From positions 186,001 to 250,000 of the forward strand of contig CAJXMW010000001.1 of assembly GCA_913056235.1 (NCBI GenBank): a stretch of DNA of 64,000 nucleotides. The letters run 5' to 3'. Numbering within the stretch: the stretch's first letter is position 1; the number at the start of each line of letters is the position of its first letter. Made by a program: the position numbers and the translations under genes. Source of the DNA: an uncultured Fodinibius sp. GTDB lineage: Bacteria; Bacteroidota; Rhodothermia; Balneolales; Balneolaceae. The notes beneath the pieces were generated by a model. The model made no database searches. It was not told the origin of the DNA and saw only the letters and a program-made list of their open reading frames with translations. Shown in pieces: positions 43,660 to 52,802 of the stretch.

Positions 43660-44886
43660 TTAGTCAGCAAATTGTTCGAAACGTTCCAGTGCCTTCAGGC
43701 TAAATACCTGGGTGACGGCAATCTTTTCCCCGGGTTCGAGGCCGGCTCCAATAACCGCACGATCTTCGGTCATTCGTTTAACCTGAATCACGCGTTTTAC
43801 GTATTGACGAGGGGCCCGCTGAACAAAGACTGCCGCTTCCTGCTCCTCAAACTGAATAGCTGAAAGCGGAATCGTAAAGGTTGAATCCATTGGCTGGGCA
43901 GCATATTTCATGCGAACACTCTGCCCCACAATGGGCCAGTCTTCTTCGGTAGATACAATGCTGTTTAGGACAATCGAGCGGTTCTCTTCGTCCAGGGCCG
44001 GATTGACCGAAGTTACCTCTCCTTCAATGCGTTTGCCTTGCGGGGTGCCATCTTGAGGTTTCTCTGTGATCACCACCGGAGTGCCCTCCCGTACGAAGGG
44101 AGCATCAGCCGGCGATACAAATCCGCGCACCAATACTTCGGTGTTGTCGATAATATCCAGCAGCTTGTCGTAGGCGTTAACGGCCTCTCCCAGATCAATT
44201 AAATGCTGATTTAGTACACCCGAAATTGGGGCACGAAGCGTCAACTCGGCTTTGGGATCAGTCGTAAAGGGATCCCAATTTTGAACTTCTTGCGGCGAAA
44301 TACCTACAGCCCGTAGTCGCGCCAGCGAAGCACTCTGTTTACTCTTGGCACGCCGGAGATCAGCTTGTGCCCGTTCGAGGGTACGTTGCGGACTGATCTG
44401 CTCTTCGGTAAGTACTTTCAACCGATCTACCTGCTGCTGTTGATAGGTAATCTCAGCCGTGGACTCAAGATAATCCCCAACCAGGTTTGCAAACTCCAGG
44501 CTTTCGATCTCCAGCAGCGGATCACCTTTTTGGACGCGTTCTCCTTCGTGCACATAAATTTTTGATACCCGCCCATTGATCGGGGAACTGACCACAGAAA
44601 TATGTTCCGGAGCCGCAAAAACCTGGCCGGGTGCATTAATATCAAAACTAATCTTTTCACTCTTGACCGTATAGAGCTGAATATTTAAATCTTCGGCCTG
44701 TTGTTCGGTGAGCTGTATCACCTGCTCGGTCTTCTTCTGGGACAATGAGGGTGGTGTCCCGGGATCAGGTTGGGTAGCTTTATCATTGGTCTCAGAACCA
44801 CAACTGCTCAAAAACAACAGCAGTCCGATGACCAAGCCCAAGGGAGTGTATGATGAGTACCGATGTCGGGTTAAATGAACGTTCAT
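43660..44886 (-). CDS. czcB: Metal-efflux periplasmic adaptor (CzcB/CusB-like) lipoprotein
   Basis: About 408 residues from ATG 44886 (an upstream frame extends to 44949 but overlaps the TolC gene). A hydrophobic segment ends in a lipobox, LFLSSCGSETND. Domains follow in order: lipoyl half (INGRVSKIYVHEGERVQKGDPLLEIES), a helical hairpin (about 130-185), lipoyl half (APISGVLNQHLIDLGEAV), beta-barrel and membrane-proximal domain. It links CzcA and the TolC partner. It lacks the Met/His-rich N-terminal region of CusB and CzcB, so metal capture by that route is not indicated. Confidence 0.87.
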   Translation of the reverse strand: MNVHLTRHRYSSYTPLGLVIGLLLFLSSCGSETNDKATQPDPGTPPSLSQKKTEQVIQLTEQQAEDLNIQLYTVKSEKISFDINAPGQVFAAPEHISVVSSPINGRVSKIYVHEGERVQKGDPLLEIESLEFANLVGDYLESTAEITYQQQQVDRLKVLTEEQISPQRTLERAQADLRRAKSKQSASLARLRAVGISPQEVQNWDPFTTDPKAELTLRAPISGVLNQHLIDLGEAVNAYDKLLDIIDNTEVLVRGFVSPADAPFVREGTPVVITEKPQDGTPQGKRIEGEVTSVNPALDEENRSIVLNSIVSTEEDWPIVGQSVRMKYAAQPMDSTFTIPLSAIQFEEQEAAVFVQRAPRQYVKRVIQVKRMTEDRAVIGAGLEPGEKIAVTQVFSLKALERFEQFAD

Positions 44887-44905
44887 AATAAATTCAGCTA
44901 TAGTT

Positions 44906-46144
44906 TTATTTGAATATGATATCCTTTTGCAGGTATTTCTCCAGTTCAATAACTCTCAGATAATAATCCCTGAGGGTGTCGTAATAAGATTGCTGAGTTC
45001 GCAAATAGGTGCGCTGGGCTTCCAATAGTGTCAACAGATCCAGCTCTCCCATCCGGTATCCTTTTTGAGTCATATCAACCAGCTCTTTTGATTTCTTCTG
45101 GATGGATTTTCGGAATCGTTTGATATTTGCCTGCGTGGTCTCATAACCATGCCAAGCCTGCTCAGCCTGTTTTTTGATTGACAGCTCTTCTTCCTGGAAG
45201 CGCCATTCCTGCACGCGGTACTGGGCCTTTGATTGTTGAACCTTATTCGATTGATTAACCCCAAACCACAGAGGAATACTAACACCTACTTCAAAAGCAT
45301 TGAAATCAAATCCATTACCAAAATCCTGGCGATAGTATTTTAGGTTGATATCCGGCAAATACCCGCTTTTGGCCACCTTTGTTTGATAAGATGCTGCCAG
45401 CTGATCTTTGCTAAATTGCTGAAGCTGGGGATGCTGCTGCAACTGCTGTAATACTTCATCCTGATTGATATCTACAGCTACATAGTGCAGCGTGTCGGGA
45501 AAGCTTATATCATACGTTTGTTGTTCTTCCTCCAGGCCTATGGTCTCAAAAAGGTTGTAGCGAGCATCCATAATATCCTGATACGCTTTTTCCATGCTGT
45601 TTTGCGCCTCCGTAAGCTGAAGGTTGGCCTGCATGGCATCAATTTCCGAGGATTCCCCCAGATCGGCCCGCGACTGTGCAGCATCGCGCAGGCTTTTAAA
45701 CAGGTCCACGCGCTCACGGGCCAAGTGGCTCGATTCAATAGCATAAGCCAGTCGTGTATAGGCCGACTTTACATCGGCTTTAAGCTGAAGCCTCAATGCT
45801 TCCAGCTCTAACTCCATGGAACGGGTTTTGGCTTTTTCGCTCTTCAAACGGTAATAGCCGGTAAGCGGAAAATCCAGCGATTGTGATACAACCCAGCGTT
45901 GTTCAGCAAATGACCCCTGTCCTATACCTTCTTTGGCATAGTTTACTTCGGGATTATTAATACCCAAACTCAGCGGTTGCTGCTGTCGCTGGGCCTCAAT
46001 ACGATTTTTGAGCTGATTAACACGAGGGTTATGCTGATATGCAATTTCCAGGGCTTTGCCCACACTCAAGTTATTGAGGTCAGTGGTATCCGCGGGGGTT
46101 GACTGAAATGAGATCAGAATTACTAGAACTACAGAAAAAATCAT
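44906..46144 (-). CDS. czcC: TolC-family outer-membrane partner of the Czc system
   Basis: 412 residues. A hydrophobic N-terminus (about 1-20) is followed by the paired helical repeats of the outer-membrane efflux family (for example LRLQLKADVKSAYTRLAYAI and EAQRTYLRTQQSYYDTLRDY). It completes the CzcCBA pump. Its stop lies 19 bp before the adaptor start; a 45-bp stem-loop separates it from the upstream sensor kinase. Confidence 0.87.
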   Translation of the reverse strand: MIFSVVLVILISFQSTPADTTDLNNLSVGKALEIAYQHNPRVNQLKNRIEAQRQQQPLSLGINNPEVNYAKEGIGQGSFAEQRWVVSQSLDFPLTGYYRLKSEKAKTRSMELELEALRLQLKADVKSAYTRLAYAIESSHLARERVDLFKSLRDAAQSRADLGESSEIDAMQANLQLTEAQNSMEKAYQDIMDARYNLFETIGLEEEQQTYDISFPDTLHYVAVDINQDEVLQQLQQHPQLQQFSKDQLAASYQTKVAKSGYLPDINLKYYRQDFGNGFDFNAFEVGVSIPLWFGVNQSNKVQQSKAQYRVQEWRFQEEELSIKKQAEQAWHGYETTQANIKRFRKSIQKKSKELVDMTQKGYRMGELDLLTLLEAQRTYLRTQQSYYDTLRDYYLRVIELEKYLQKDIIFK

Positions 46145-46154
46145 TTCGCTAAAT

Positions 46155-46199
46155 TTTGACCGTTAGTACGCAATAGCGCGCAGTTTGTCTACGGTCAAA
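46155..46199. promoter_or_regulatory. 9-bp perfect inverted repeat between sensor kinase and czcC
   Basis: TTTGACCGT and ACGGTCAAA (perfect, 27 bp apart) lie between the kinase stop and czcC start. The DNA may form an RNA hairpin that modulates the ratio of sensor to pump, or a response-regulator site for czcCBA. No T-run is present. Confidence 0.5.
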
Positions 46200-46230
46200 T
46201 CTATAAAGGAAATCTGTAGAGAATATGGAT

Positions 46231-47550
46231 TTAGAATCGAAGCGTAATTTCGGCTCCTGCTCCCTCTTTATTCTCGGCCCGGTAACCAAAACCGTGCAGC
46301 TTACAAATGCTTTTCACCAGCGACAGGCCCAGCCCGGTTCCATTGTTCTTACCTAATTCGTTGGAACGACCATTACCCTTTTTAAAACGATCGAATAACG
46401 AACCGTTCAAGGCCTCCGGTATTCCCGGCCCCTCATCGATAACTTTAAACTCATGGTTTTCCGCCCCACCATTGAGAGTAATGGTAATCGACGCTCCTTC
46501 GGGCGAAAACTTTACCGCATTTTGCACAATATTATAGATAGCGGAGTGAATAAGCTCTTGATTGCCTTGTACCGACAGCTCTTCACTGAACTCTTTTTCA
46601 AGAGATATATTTTTCAGGGTGATAAAATCATTCAACTCTTCAAGAACCTTCTCGGTAACTCCTGCGATATCTACCTGTTCGTCAAGCTCATACTGCTTAT
46701 TTTCTACGCGGCTAATCAACAAGAGCGCGTTACTCAGGCGGCTTAACCGCACTGCGGTTTCCTGGATCTCATTAGCCGATCTCAACGTTTGTCGGTCAAG
46801 CTGATCTGATCTGGAAAGGATTTTCTCGGCTTTTTGTCGAATGATCGAAAGTGGTGTCAATAATTCGTGCGATGCATTCTGGATAAACTTTTTTTGATCC
46901 TCGAATGACGAGCGGATTTCATTCATCATGGTATTAAGTGCCCGATTTAATACATCAATCTCATCGGTCGATGAATCCGGAAATCGTTCGTCAAAATCAG
47001 TAGGATCCGAAATCGTCTCGAGAGTATCCACCGTATCGTAAAAGGGCGTCAAAATCCGATCAAACACCATCTGGTTGAGCAGATAAAGCAACAAAATCCA
47101 AATCAGCAAGCCCGCCAGTACACTCAGCAGAATCGTCATGCTGATGTTCTGCCAGGCCGCAACTTCTTCATAAATATTCAGGTTGTAATACTGATCATTC
47201 ACTGAGATAGTTGTAGCCAGTCGCCTGTATGACTCGGAACTTGCCTCATCAGGGCTCCGCACAGTATCAATAGTAGCAAAGCTGTTGGTATTGGGCTCCA
47301 CCGTTCCGTCATAGGGATTAATTTCAACCCATTCGTAGGAACCGAGTCCACCAAGCTTACGAATCTCTTTGAGGCTTGCCGGATCGCCCTGTACCTGATT
47401 TATGATATCAATCTTATGCTGCAGCAGATGATTATCCAACTCATCATAAACAGTATCGTTGACCAGATAATACATCCCAATACTGGTCAGCACAAAAATA
47501 ACTACCGAAAGAACCAGGTTACTGAGCAGTATTTTATTGTTCAGTTTCAT
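46231..47550 (-). CDS. Heavy-metal-type sensor histidine kinase
   Basis: About 439 residues from ATG 47550, overlapping the response-regulator stop by 17 bp. A first helix (LLSNLVLSVVIFVLTSIG), a periplasmic loop (about 35-140), a second helix (ILLSVLAGLLIWILLLYLL), HAMP, HisKA with SHELLTPLS (phospho-His) and a HATPase with N-box NAVKFSPEG, GPGIPE and GTGLGLSLVKS are visible. Context implies it senses periplasmic metal and drives the Czc operon. The loop has no Cys or obvious His cluster, so the metal-sensing residues are not evident. Confidence 0.88.
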   Translation of the reverse strand: MKLNNKILLSNLVLSVVIFVLTSIGMYYLVNDTVYDELDNHLLQHKIDIINQVQGDPASLKEIRKLGGLGSYEWVEINPYDGTVEPNTNSFATIDTVRSPDEASSESYRRLATTISVNDQYYNLNIYEEVAAWQNISMTILLSVLAGLLIWILLLYLLNQMVFDRILTPFYDTVDTLETISDPTDFDERFPDSSTDEIDVLNRALNTMMNEIRSSFEDQKKFIQNASHELLTPLSIIRQKAEKILSRSDQLDRQTLRSANEIQETAVRLSRLSNALLLISRVENKQYELDEQVDIAGVTEKVLEELNDFITLKNISLEKEFSEELSVQGNQELIHSAIYNIVQNAVKFSPEGASITITLNGGAENHEFKVIDEGPGIPEALNGSLFDRFKKGNGRSNELGKNNGTGLGLSLVKSICKLHGFGYRAENKEGAGAEITLRF

Positions 47551-48223
47551 AGGCCTCCAGCTTATATCCGACTCCATATACCGTTTCAATCAACTCCGGA
47601 GCCCCGGCTTCCGAAAGCTTTTTCCTGAGATTTTTCATATGCGAATTTATAAAATCCAGTGAAAAGCGGTCGTCAATTTTACTGCCCCAGATATGCTCTG
47701 CCAACGCAATACGCGTAATTGTTTTATTCTTGTTGAGCACCAGATAGCGCAAAATCTTGTATTCTGTCTCTGTAAGATCGATCGGCTTGCCACCATAGCT
47801 TACCTCCATATGATTGAGATTCAAAAGTAGCTTTCCGATCAAAATTTCATTATCGCTAATTTTAAACCGCCGCCGCAGCACGGCATGAATGCGGGCTCGC
47901 AGTTCAGCCATCGCAAAGGGCTTGGCCAGATAATCGTCACTCCCCAACTCCAGGCCTTTGACCTTATCCTCTACCTCACCGCGAGCAGTTAGGATAACCA
48001 CCACGGTTTCGTCATAGTACTTTTTAATCATCTTTAACAGCTCCAGACCATTCCCGTCGGGCAGTCCTAAGTCAAGCAGTACCAAATCATACTCATCACC
48101 GGCTACCAAATCGCGCCCTTCCTGAAGCGTTTCGGCACAGTCTACGCTAAACTGCTCCTCCAGCAGTTGTTCTTCCAGCTCTTCATTTAATAACGGCTCA
48201 TCTTCGACGACCAGCGCTCGCAT
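47534..48223 (-). CDS. OmpR/PhoB-family response regulator of the Czc operon
   Basis: 229 residues. The receiver domain has phospho-acceptor Asp51 (LVLLDLGLP), T and K switch residues (ILTARGE, YLAKPFA), and a C-terminal winged helix (YKILRYLVLNKNKTITRIAL; IETVYGVGYKLE). It is the first gene of the leftward operon regulator-kinase-czcC-B-A-DUF2231 and overlaps the kinase by 17 bp. It likely binds its own promoter (48224-48415), which is AT-rich. Confidence 0.9.
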   Translation of the reverse strand: MRALVVEDEPLLNEELEEQLLEEQFSVDCAETLQEGRDLVAGDEYDLVLLDLGLPDGNGLELLKMIKKYYDETVVVILTARGEVEDKVKGLELGSDDYLAKPFAMAELRARIHAVLRRRFKISDNEILIGKLLLNLNHMEVSYGGKPIDLTETEYKILRYLVLNKNKTITRIALAEHIWGSKIDDRFSLDFINSHMKNLRKKLSEAGAPELIETVYGVGYKLEAYETEQ

Positions 48224-48415
48224 AATTTTTAGGGTTTAGTGCTAACTATCAAACAACTCACAATTTACAAGTTATAAAAGAATTCTATAGAAAATATGTA
48301 TTCCTCACATTTGGCGGAACACCAACCTGTGCATTTTAACAGGCTACACTATATGGTAAGAAATGATGATGCTGATTAGCTCAAATATGATACCCGCATA
48401 TCTCAATATCTGTTT

Positions 48416-49111
48416 CTAAACAGCGGACCCTCTCCAGATAACACGTCCGATTATCTCAAAGTTGTCTGCGCTTAAATCAAGTTTAAGAGGCTCGAATTTA
48501 TCATTGATTGTGGATAACAATAGTTTTTTCGAAGGCAACCGTTGGATAAGCTTAATACGAATTTCATCATCAAAACGGACTAAAAAGATCCCATCATTTG
48601 AAGCATCTTTCTTTTCGGTATTTACCACTATCAGGCTTCCCGGTTTAATATTAGGACTCATAGAATCACATTGAACAATGACAGCAATCAGCTGTTTTGA
48701 ATCAGGATTAATGACATGTTCAACAAACGTGTTGCAGAGGGGCAACGTATAAGAAGGGTTGTCCAACTGCTGCATTTTTAACTTCCCCTCTCCTCCTTTT
48801 TCTGAGGGAGCCATTTTATGAAGCGGTAAATTTATAAAGCGGATAGGATCAGCTGAAGATTTGTTTTCGCCATCTTCACAACTGCCTTTCAAGACAGGCT
48901 TTTCACCCTTCAACAGCCATTCCGTATTAACTCTTGTCTCATTGTTGAGAATATTATTCAGAAACAATAGGTCGGGGACTGATTTGCCTTTACGATACCG
49001 ATAATAGGTAGCCCTGCTGCATTCCCCCATTTCTGCCATCTCTTGGGGAGAACAGCCTAATACCCTCTCCAATTCTTGTAACCTGTCACATAAAATTTGG
49101 GAAGCTGGCAT
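48416..49111 (-). CDS. HTH/S24 (LexA/CI-like) repressor
   Basis: 231 residues. The N-terminal HTH (LGCSPQEMAEMGECSRATYYRYRKG, key part EMGECSRATYYRY) is followed by a linker and a C-terminal S24 domain: CDSMSPNIKPGSLIVVN holds the nucleophilic Ser, and IRIKLIQRLPSKK the general-base Lys. Such proteins are autocleaving repressors of the LexA/CI type or have kept only dimerisation. No clear Ala-Gly or Cys-Gly cleavage dipeptide is identified. A 20-bp perfect palindrome lies 4 bp upstream of its start. The divergent neighbour is a multi-PAS kinase. No other phage genes are nearby, so it is a chromosomal regulator rather than a prophage repressor. Confidence 0.88.
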   Translation of the reverse strand: MPASQILCDRLQELERVLGCSPQEMAEMGECSRATYYRYRKGKSVPDLLFLNNILNNETRVNTEWLLKGEKPVLKGSCEDGENKSSADPIRFINLPLHKMAPSEKGGEGKLKMQQLDNPSYTLPLCNTFVEHVINPDSKQLIAVIVQCDSMSPNIKPGSLIVVNTEKKDASNDGIFLVRFDDEIRIKLIQRLPSKKLLLSTINDKFEPLKLDLSADNFEIIGRVIWRGSAV

Positions 49112-49115
49112 AAGC

Positions 49116-49135
49116 TAATCTCAAATTTGAGATTA
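49116..49135. promoter_or_regulatory. 20-bp perfect palindromic operator of the S24 repressor
   Basis: The palindrome contains AATCTCAAATTTGAGATT and ends in TA on each side. It lies four bases before the repressor ATG, overlapping its likely ribosome-binding and promoter region and inside the divergent promoter region of the PAS kinase. Autorepression is the natural reading. Confidence 0.7.
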
Positions 49136-49259
49136 CATTCCATTATAATTAAGATAAAATAAGTTTAAAAAAAATGTCGGCTTTTTTTCATTCGCAGTTA
49201 GGAGCATCCCGATTAGACTTTATTCTTTCAAATTAAGTGACCACTAATCTACCCATTCT

Positions 49260-52200
49260 ATGACCATACAGGAAAACCTGTTGTTTACCGACAATCCAAT
49301 TCCAATGCTTGTTTGTTCAGAAGGGGATAAAAAGATATTGGATGTTAATAAATCTTTTATTGAACGATATGGGAACGGCACGGCAATTGTTGGTTCCCGG
49401 CTCGATGATATTACTCAACCAATACCTTCGGATATTGCGCCTGCGAATTCCTCTCTTTCTCCGGAAAGGGATTTTCTAACCTTAATGCTTCCCAATGGAA
49501 AGAGCATTATGGTTGAATTAACCTATAACAAAATTCCCGGGGACGACAAGCCATATTACCTGGGTACCATTGAAGAATTATTTCCTTCTCTGCATAACGA
49601 AAATGCTGTTCAACACCCCATCTTTAAATCTATCTTTGATAAAGCACTTGATATTATACTGGTAGCTAATGATCAAGGCCAATTTCAACAAGTCAATAAC
49701 ACCGCCTGTCAAAAATTAGGTTACGAAAAAGAAGAGTTGCTAGAGATGGGGGTTCAGGATATCACCTATGAACCCATGAAATCATATACCAATAAAAAAT
49801 GGGAAGACTTTTTACGTACGGGCACCGACAAAGGAGAGTACCTATTGGAAACCAAAGATGGAGAAGTGCTACCTACAGAATATCGAGCGGTAGCAAATAT
49901 CCAGCCCGGGCAACATCTCTCCATTTTGCGGGATGTAAGTGACTATCACCAGGTAAAAAAAGAGCTCGAAGTTAGTGAAGACCGCTTTTCGCGACTTCTT
50001 GAAGCAATTCCGGATGCCTTATTTATTGTCAGCGAAGATGGCACCATCGATTTTTGTAATTCGCAGGCTGAAGAGATGCTGGGATATCGTGAAGATGAGC
50101 TGCTTGGTGAAAGTATTGATATCCTTGTACCTAAAACCAAGCGTGGAGACCACAAAGGATACAGACAGTCTTTTACCGAAAATCCGTACAAAAGACCTAT
50201 GGGATCCGATCTAAAATTAAATGCCTTGCGAAAGGATGGTAGCAAGGTACCTGTTGACATTATGCTTGGTCCCCTTAAAGAAAACGGAAGCCTGCAAACG
50301 CTGGCCGTCGTTCGAGATATATCAGATTTGCGAAAAACCCGAAATAAGTTAGAGAGAGAAAAGGAGTTTACTAAGCTTCTTCACGATTTAACCAAGATTG
50401 CCAATGAATCGAAAAGTGTTGATGAAGCCCTGAGCAGAAGCATTAAACAAATATGCAGTTTTATGAACTGGCCGGTCGGCCATGCTTATCTTCCCGCTCA
50501 AGACGGTTCCGGAGAGTTTTATCCCACTGATCATTGGCATCTCTCAGACCCGCAAAAGTTTGCTAATTTTAAGAACTTCACCATGGGAACCCGTTTTTCT
50601 GCCGGTATGGGCATGGTGGGCAGTGTAATTGAAACGGGGGAACCTCAATGGCGGGATAATGTACATAAAGATCCTAATTTTGTTCGTCGTCTGCCAGATG
50701 AGGACCTGGGTATCAGGGCTTGCTTTGCTTTCCCAATCCTTGTGGATAATAGCGTTGTTGGAATATTGGAATTCTTCGCTTCTCATATTTTGGAAGAAGA
50801 TCCTCTACTGTTGGAGAAAATGGCCACTATAGGATATCAGCTGGGACGCGTTTATGAGCGGGACAACGCTCAGAAAAAATTAAAAAAGAGAGAACAAAAA
50901 TTTAGAAAACTCTTTAATACCGCCTCTGATGCCATCTTAATTCTCGGGAAAGAGAAAGTGCATGACTGCAATCAAAGTGCGGAAGATCTATTTCGGTGTT
51001 CCTGCCATCAGTTGCAGAAAAGTACGTTGACAGACTTTTTCCCAGAAAAAGAAACTAACATAGCTATTTCTGAGGAAATGGGGCGGCAGAAGCTGAAAAA
51101 TGCCTTCAATGGCAATGACCAATTTTTCGAATGGAAGTTTCGGCGTGCCGACGGTTCCATATTTGATGCCGAGGTCAGTTTGATCTATATGGAAATGGAT
51201 GGGCAAGATTATATACAGGCTGTCATTCGTGATATTACCGAGCGGAAGCAAAAAGACCAGCTTATCCGCAAGAATATGGAGCTTTTTAGCCAACTATTTG
51301 CAAATTCCCCGGTAGGAATTGTGATGTTGGATGATGATCATCGTATAAAAAATATAAATTCCCATTTTGAAAAGATCTTTGGATACAGCCTGCCAGAGAT
51401 AAAAAACAAGAAGGGCGATGAATTATTGGCACCAGATAATTTAAAAAATGAAGCATATAACATAACAGAAAAAACCATGGATGGTGCCCCTATGCAGGTG
51501 GAATCGGTAAGAATCCACAAAAATGGGCAAAAAATTCCAGTTCTAATTGCGTCTGTTCCCGTTGAAATAGAGAATGAAATTATCGCTGTCTTTGGTATTT
51601 ATATCGATTTGTCCGAACGTCGGAAGGTCGAGGAAAAGCTCGAAAAACAACTCAAAGAGAAAAAAGTGTTGCTCGCTGAAATCCATCACCGCGTTAAGAA
51701 TAACCTGGCGGTCATTTCGGGACTCCTAGAACTCCAAAAAGAATCGACCGAACATGAAGAAGCTTATCAAAAAATGCAGGATAGCCAAGCGCGCATCCAA
51801 AGCATGAGCTTAATTCATGAGCAACTGTACCAGATGGAATTTTATGCTTCCCTGGAATTTGATAAATATGTCAAGAGTCTGGCAAACACCATTGCCTCAA
51901 GTAATCGAGAGGATGATACGGAAATAGACCTCATCTATGATACGGAGCCGGTAGAATTAAATATTGATCAGGCTATTACCTGTGGTTTGTTTTTAAATGA
52001 ACTGTTAACCAATGCCTTTAAACATGCCTTTATTGGTAGGGATGCGGGTATAGTCTCTATTTCCATCCACAAACAAGACGAGCAGCAGGTGATTATTGAA
52101 GTCAAAGATAATGGCATTGGATTACCAGAAGATTTTAAGATGGACCAAAAAAACTCCTTAGGTTTCAGCTTAATTAAAACTCTGACTCAACAACTTTCTG

Positions 52201-52271
52201 GCGATCTTGAAGTTTCTGAGGATGAAGGTAGCTGCTTTACCTTATCGTTTGAGAAAGAGTCCCTAGAATAA
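49260..52271 (+). CDS. Multi-PAS/GAF hybrid-free sensor histidine kinase (HisKA_2 type)
   Basis: 1003 residues, cytoplasmic (no membrane helix). Domains, approximate: PAS 1 (1-105), PAS 2 (120-235), PAS 3 (240-360, with GTIDFCNSQAEEMLGYREDE), GAF (370-535), PAS 4 (545-665), PAS 5 (670-795), HisKA_2 (800-880) with ALL-type motif EIHHRVKNNLAVISGLLEL (key part IHHRVKNNLAV, His810) and HATPase (890-1003, ELLTNAFKHAF, DNGIGLPEDF). Kinases of this group usually phosphorylate separate receivers. It diverges from the S24 repressor and shares its operator region, so the repressor may control it. PAS ligands (heme, flavin or none) cannot be read. Confidence 0.9.
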   Translation: MTIQENLLFTDNPIPMLVCSEGDKKILDVNKSFIERYGNGTAIVGSRLDDITQPIPSDIAPANSSLSPERDFLTLMLPNGKSIMVELTYNKIPGDDKPYYLGTIEELFPSLHNENAVQHPIFKSIFDKALDIILVANDQGQFQQVNNTACQKLGYEKEELLEMGVQDITYEPMKSYTNKKWEDFLRTGTDKGEYLLETKDGEVLPTEYRAVANIQPGQHLSILRDVSDYHQVKKELEVSEDRFSRLLEAIPDALFIVSEDGTIDFCNSQAEEMLGYREDELLGESIDILVPKTKRGDHKGYRQSFTENPYKRPMGSDLKLNALRKDGSKVPVDIMLGPLKENGSLQTLAVVRDISDLRKTRNKLEREKEFTKLLHDLTKIANESKSVDEALSRSIKQICSFMNWPVGHAYLPAQDGSGEFYPTDHWHLSDPQKFANFKNFTMGTRFSAGMGMVGSVIETGEPQWRDNVHKDPNFVRRLPDEDLGIRACFAFPILVDNSVVGILEFFASHILEEDPLLLEKMATIGYQLGRVYERDNAQKKLKKREQKFRKLFNTASDAILILGKEKVHDCNQSAEDLFRCSCHQLQKSTLTDFFPEKETNIAISEEMGRQKLKNAFNGNDQFFEWKFRRADGSIFDAEVSLIYMEMDGQDYIQAVIRDITERKQKDQLIRKNMELFSQLFANSPVGIVMLDDDHRIKNINSHFEKIFGYSLPEIKNKKGDELLAPDNLKNEAYNITEKTMDGAPMQVESVRIHKNGQKIPVLIASVPVEIENEIIAVFGIYIDLSERRKVEEKLEKQLKEKKVLLAEIHHRVKNNLAVISGLLELQKESTEHEEAYQKMQDSQARIQSMSLIHEQLYQMEFYASLEFDKYVKSLANTIASSNREDDTEIDLIYDTEPVELNIDQAITCGLFLNELLTNAFKHAFIGRDAGIVSISIHKQDEQQVIIEVKDNGIGLPEDFKMDQKNSLGFSLIKTLTQQLSGDLEVSEDEGSCFTLSFEKESLE

Positions 52272-52802
52272 TTTGACTGCATATCCTTTATCAATATTTA
52301 TTCTTTTTGGGATGCATAAGGCCTGATCGTATAAGAATTATTAGCTAGCCACATCCTGCGCAGGACCATTTGCCCATTTGCAGGTGGATGAAGTGGTGCC
52401 GCATAAATAGGCTGAAAAGATTAAAAATTATCTACAAATAGGTACTAATTGCAGAAATAAAACCTGCCACCAGCTCAGGCATGCCGTCTATAAATACGTA
52501 GGTAAAACCAACAAATTAAAAGAATTAAAATAAGTACTTGGGCTGCCGTGAATCTACCTATGGACTTTTTATCGCGAGTTGAAGAAACATATAATCGAGG
52601 CTAAAGAACCACTTTGCAGACTTGCGAAATACAGCTTTATAAATCATTGCAGAGTTGCATTAAAAATTCACGCTTATGATTAGAAGCAAAAAGCAACCCC
52701 TCTCAGACCCTATCTGATCGTTCCCTTGCTTATCAAAGTTGTGGCACCACATTTGCTTTCCATAGAGTGTCAATCTTACTTGAATTAAAAGAGGAGAATA
52801 TT
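52272..52802. other. Gene-poor gap with a possible coding remnant
   Basis: 531 bp without a clear gene. On the minus strand, upstream of a TAG at 52432-52434, a frame reads VFIDGMPELVAGFISA and continues to the stop, but has no usable start and an adjacent frame holds a hydrophobic helix, suggesting a broken small gene. A GTGG-CA-CCAC inverted repeat lies at about 52740. Otherwise nothing is recognised. Confidence 0.4.

Noticed and set aside
44887-44949. N-terminal extension of the metal-efflux adaptor
   Set aside because: It overlaps the upstream TolC gene and precedes a proper lipoprotein signal at 44886.
48416-52271. Prophage reading of the S24 repressor
   Set aside because: No integrase, structural or lysis genes are nearby; the repressor pairs with a sensor kinase instead.
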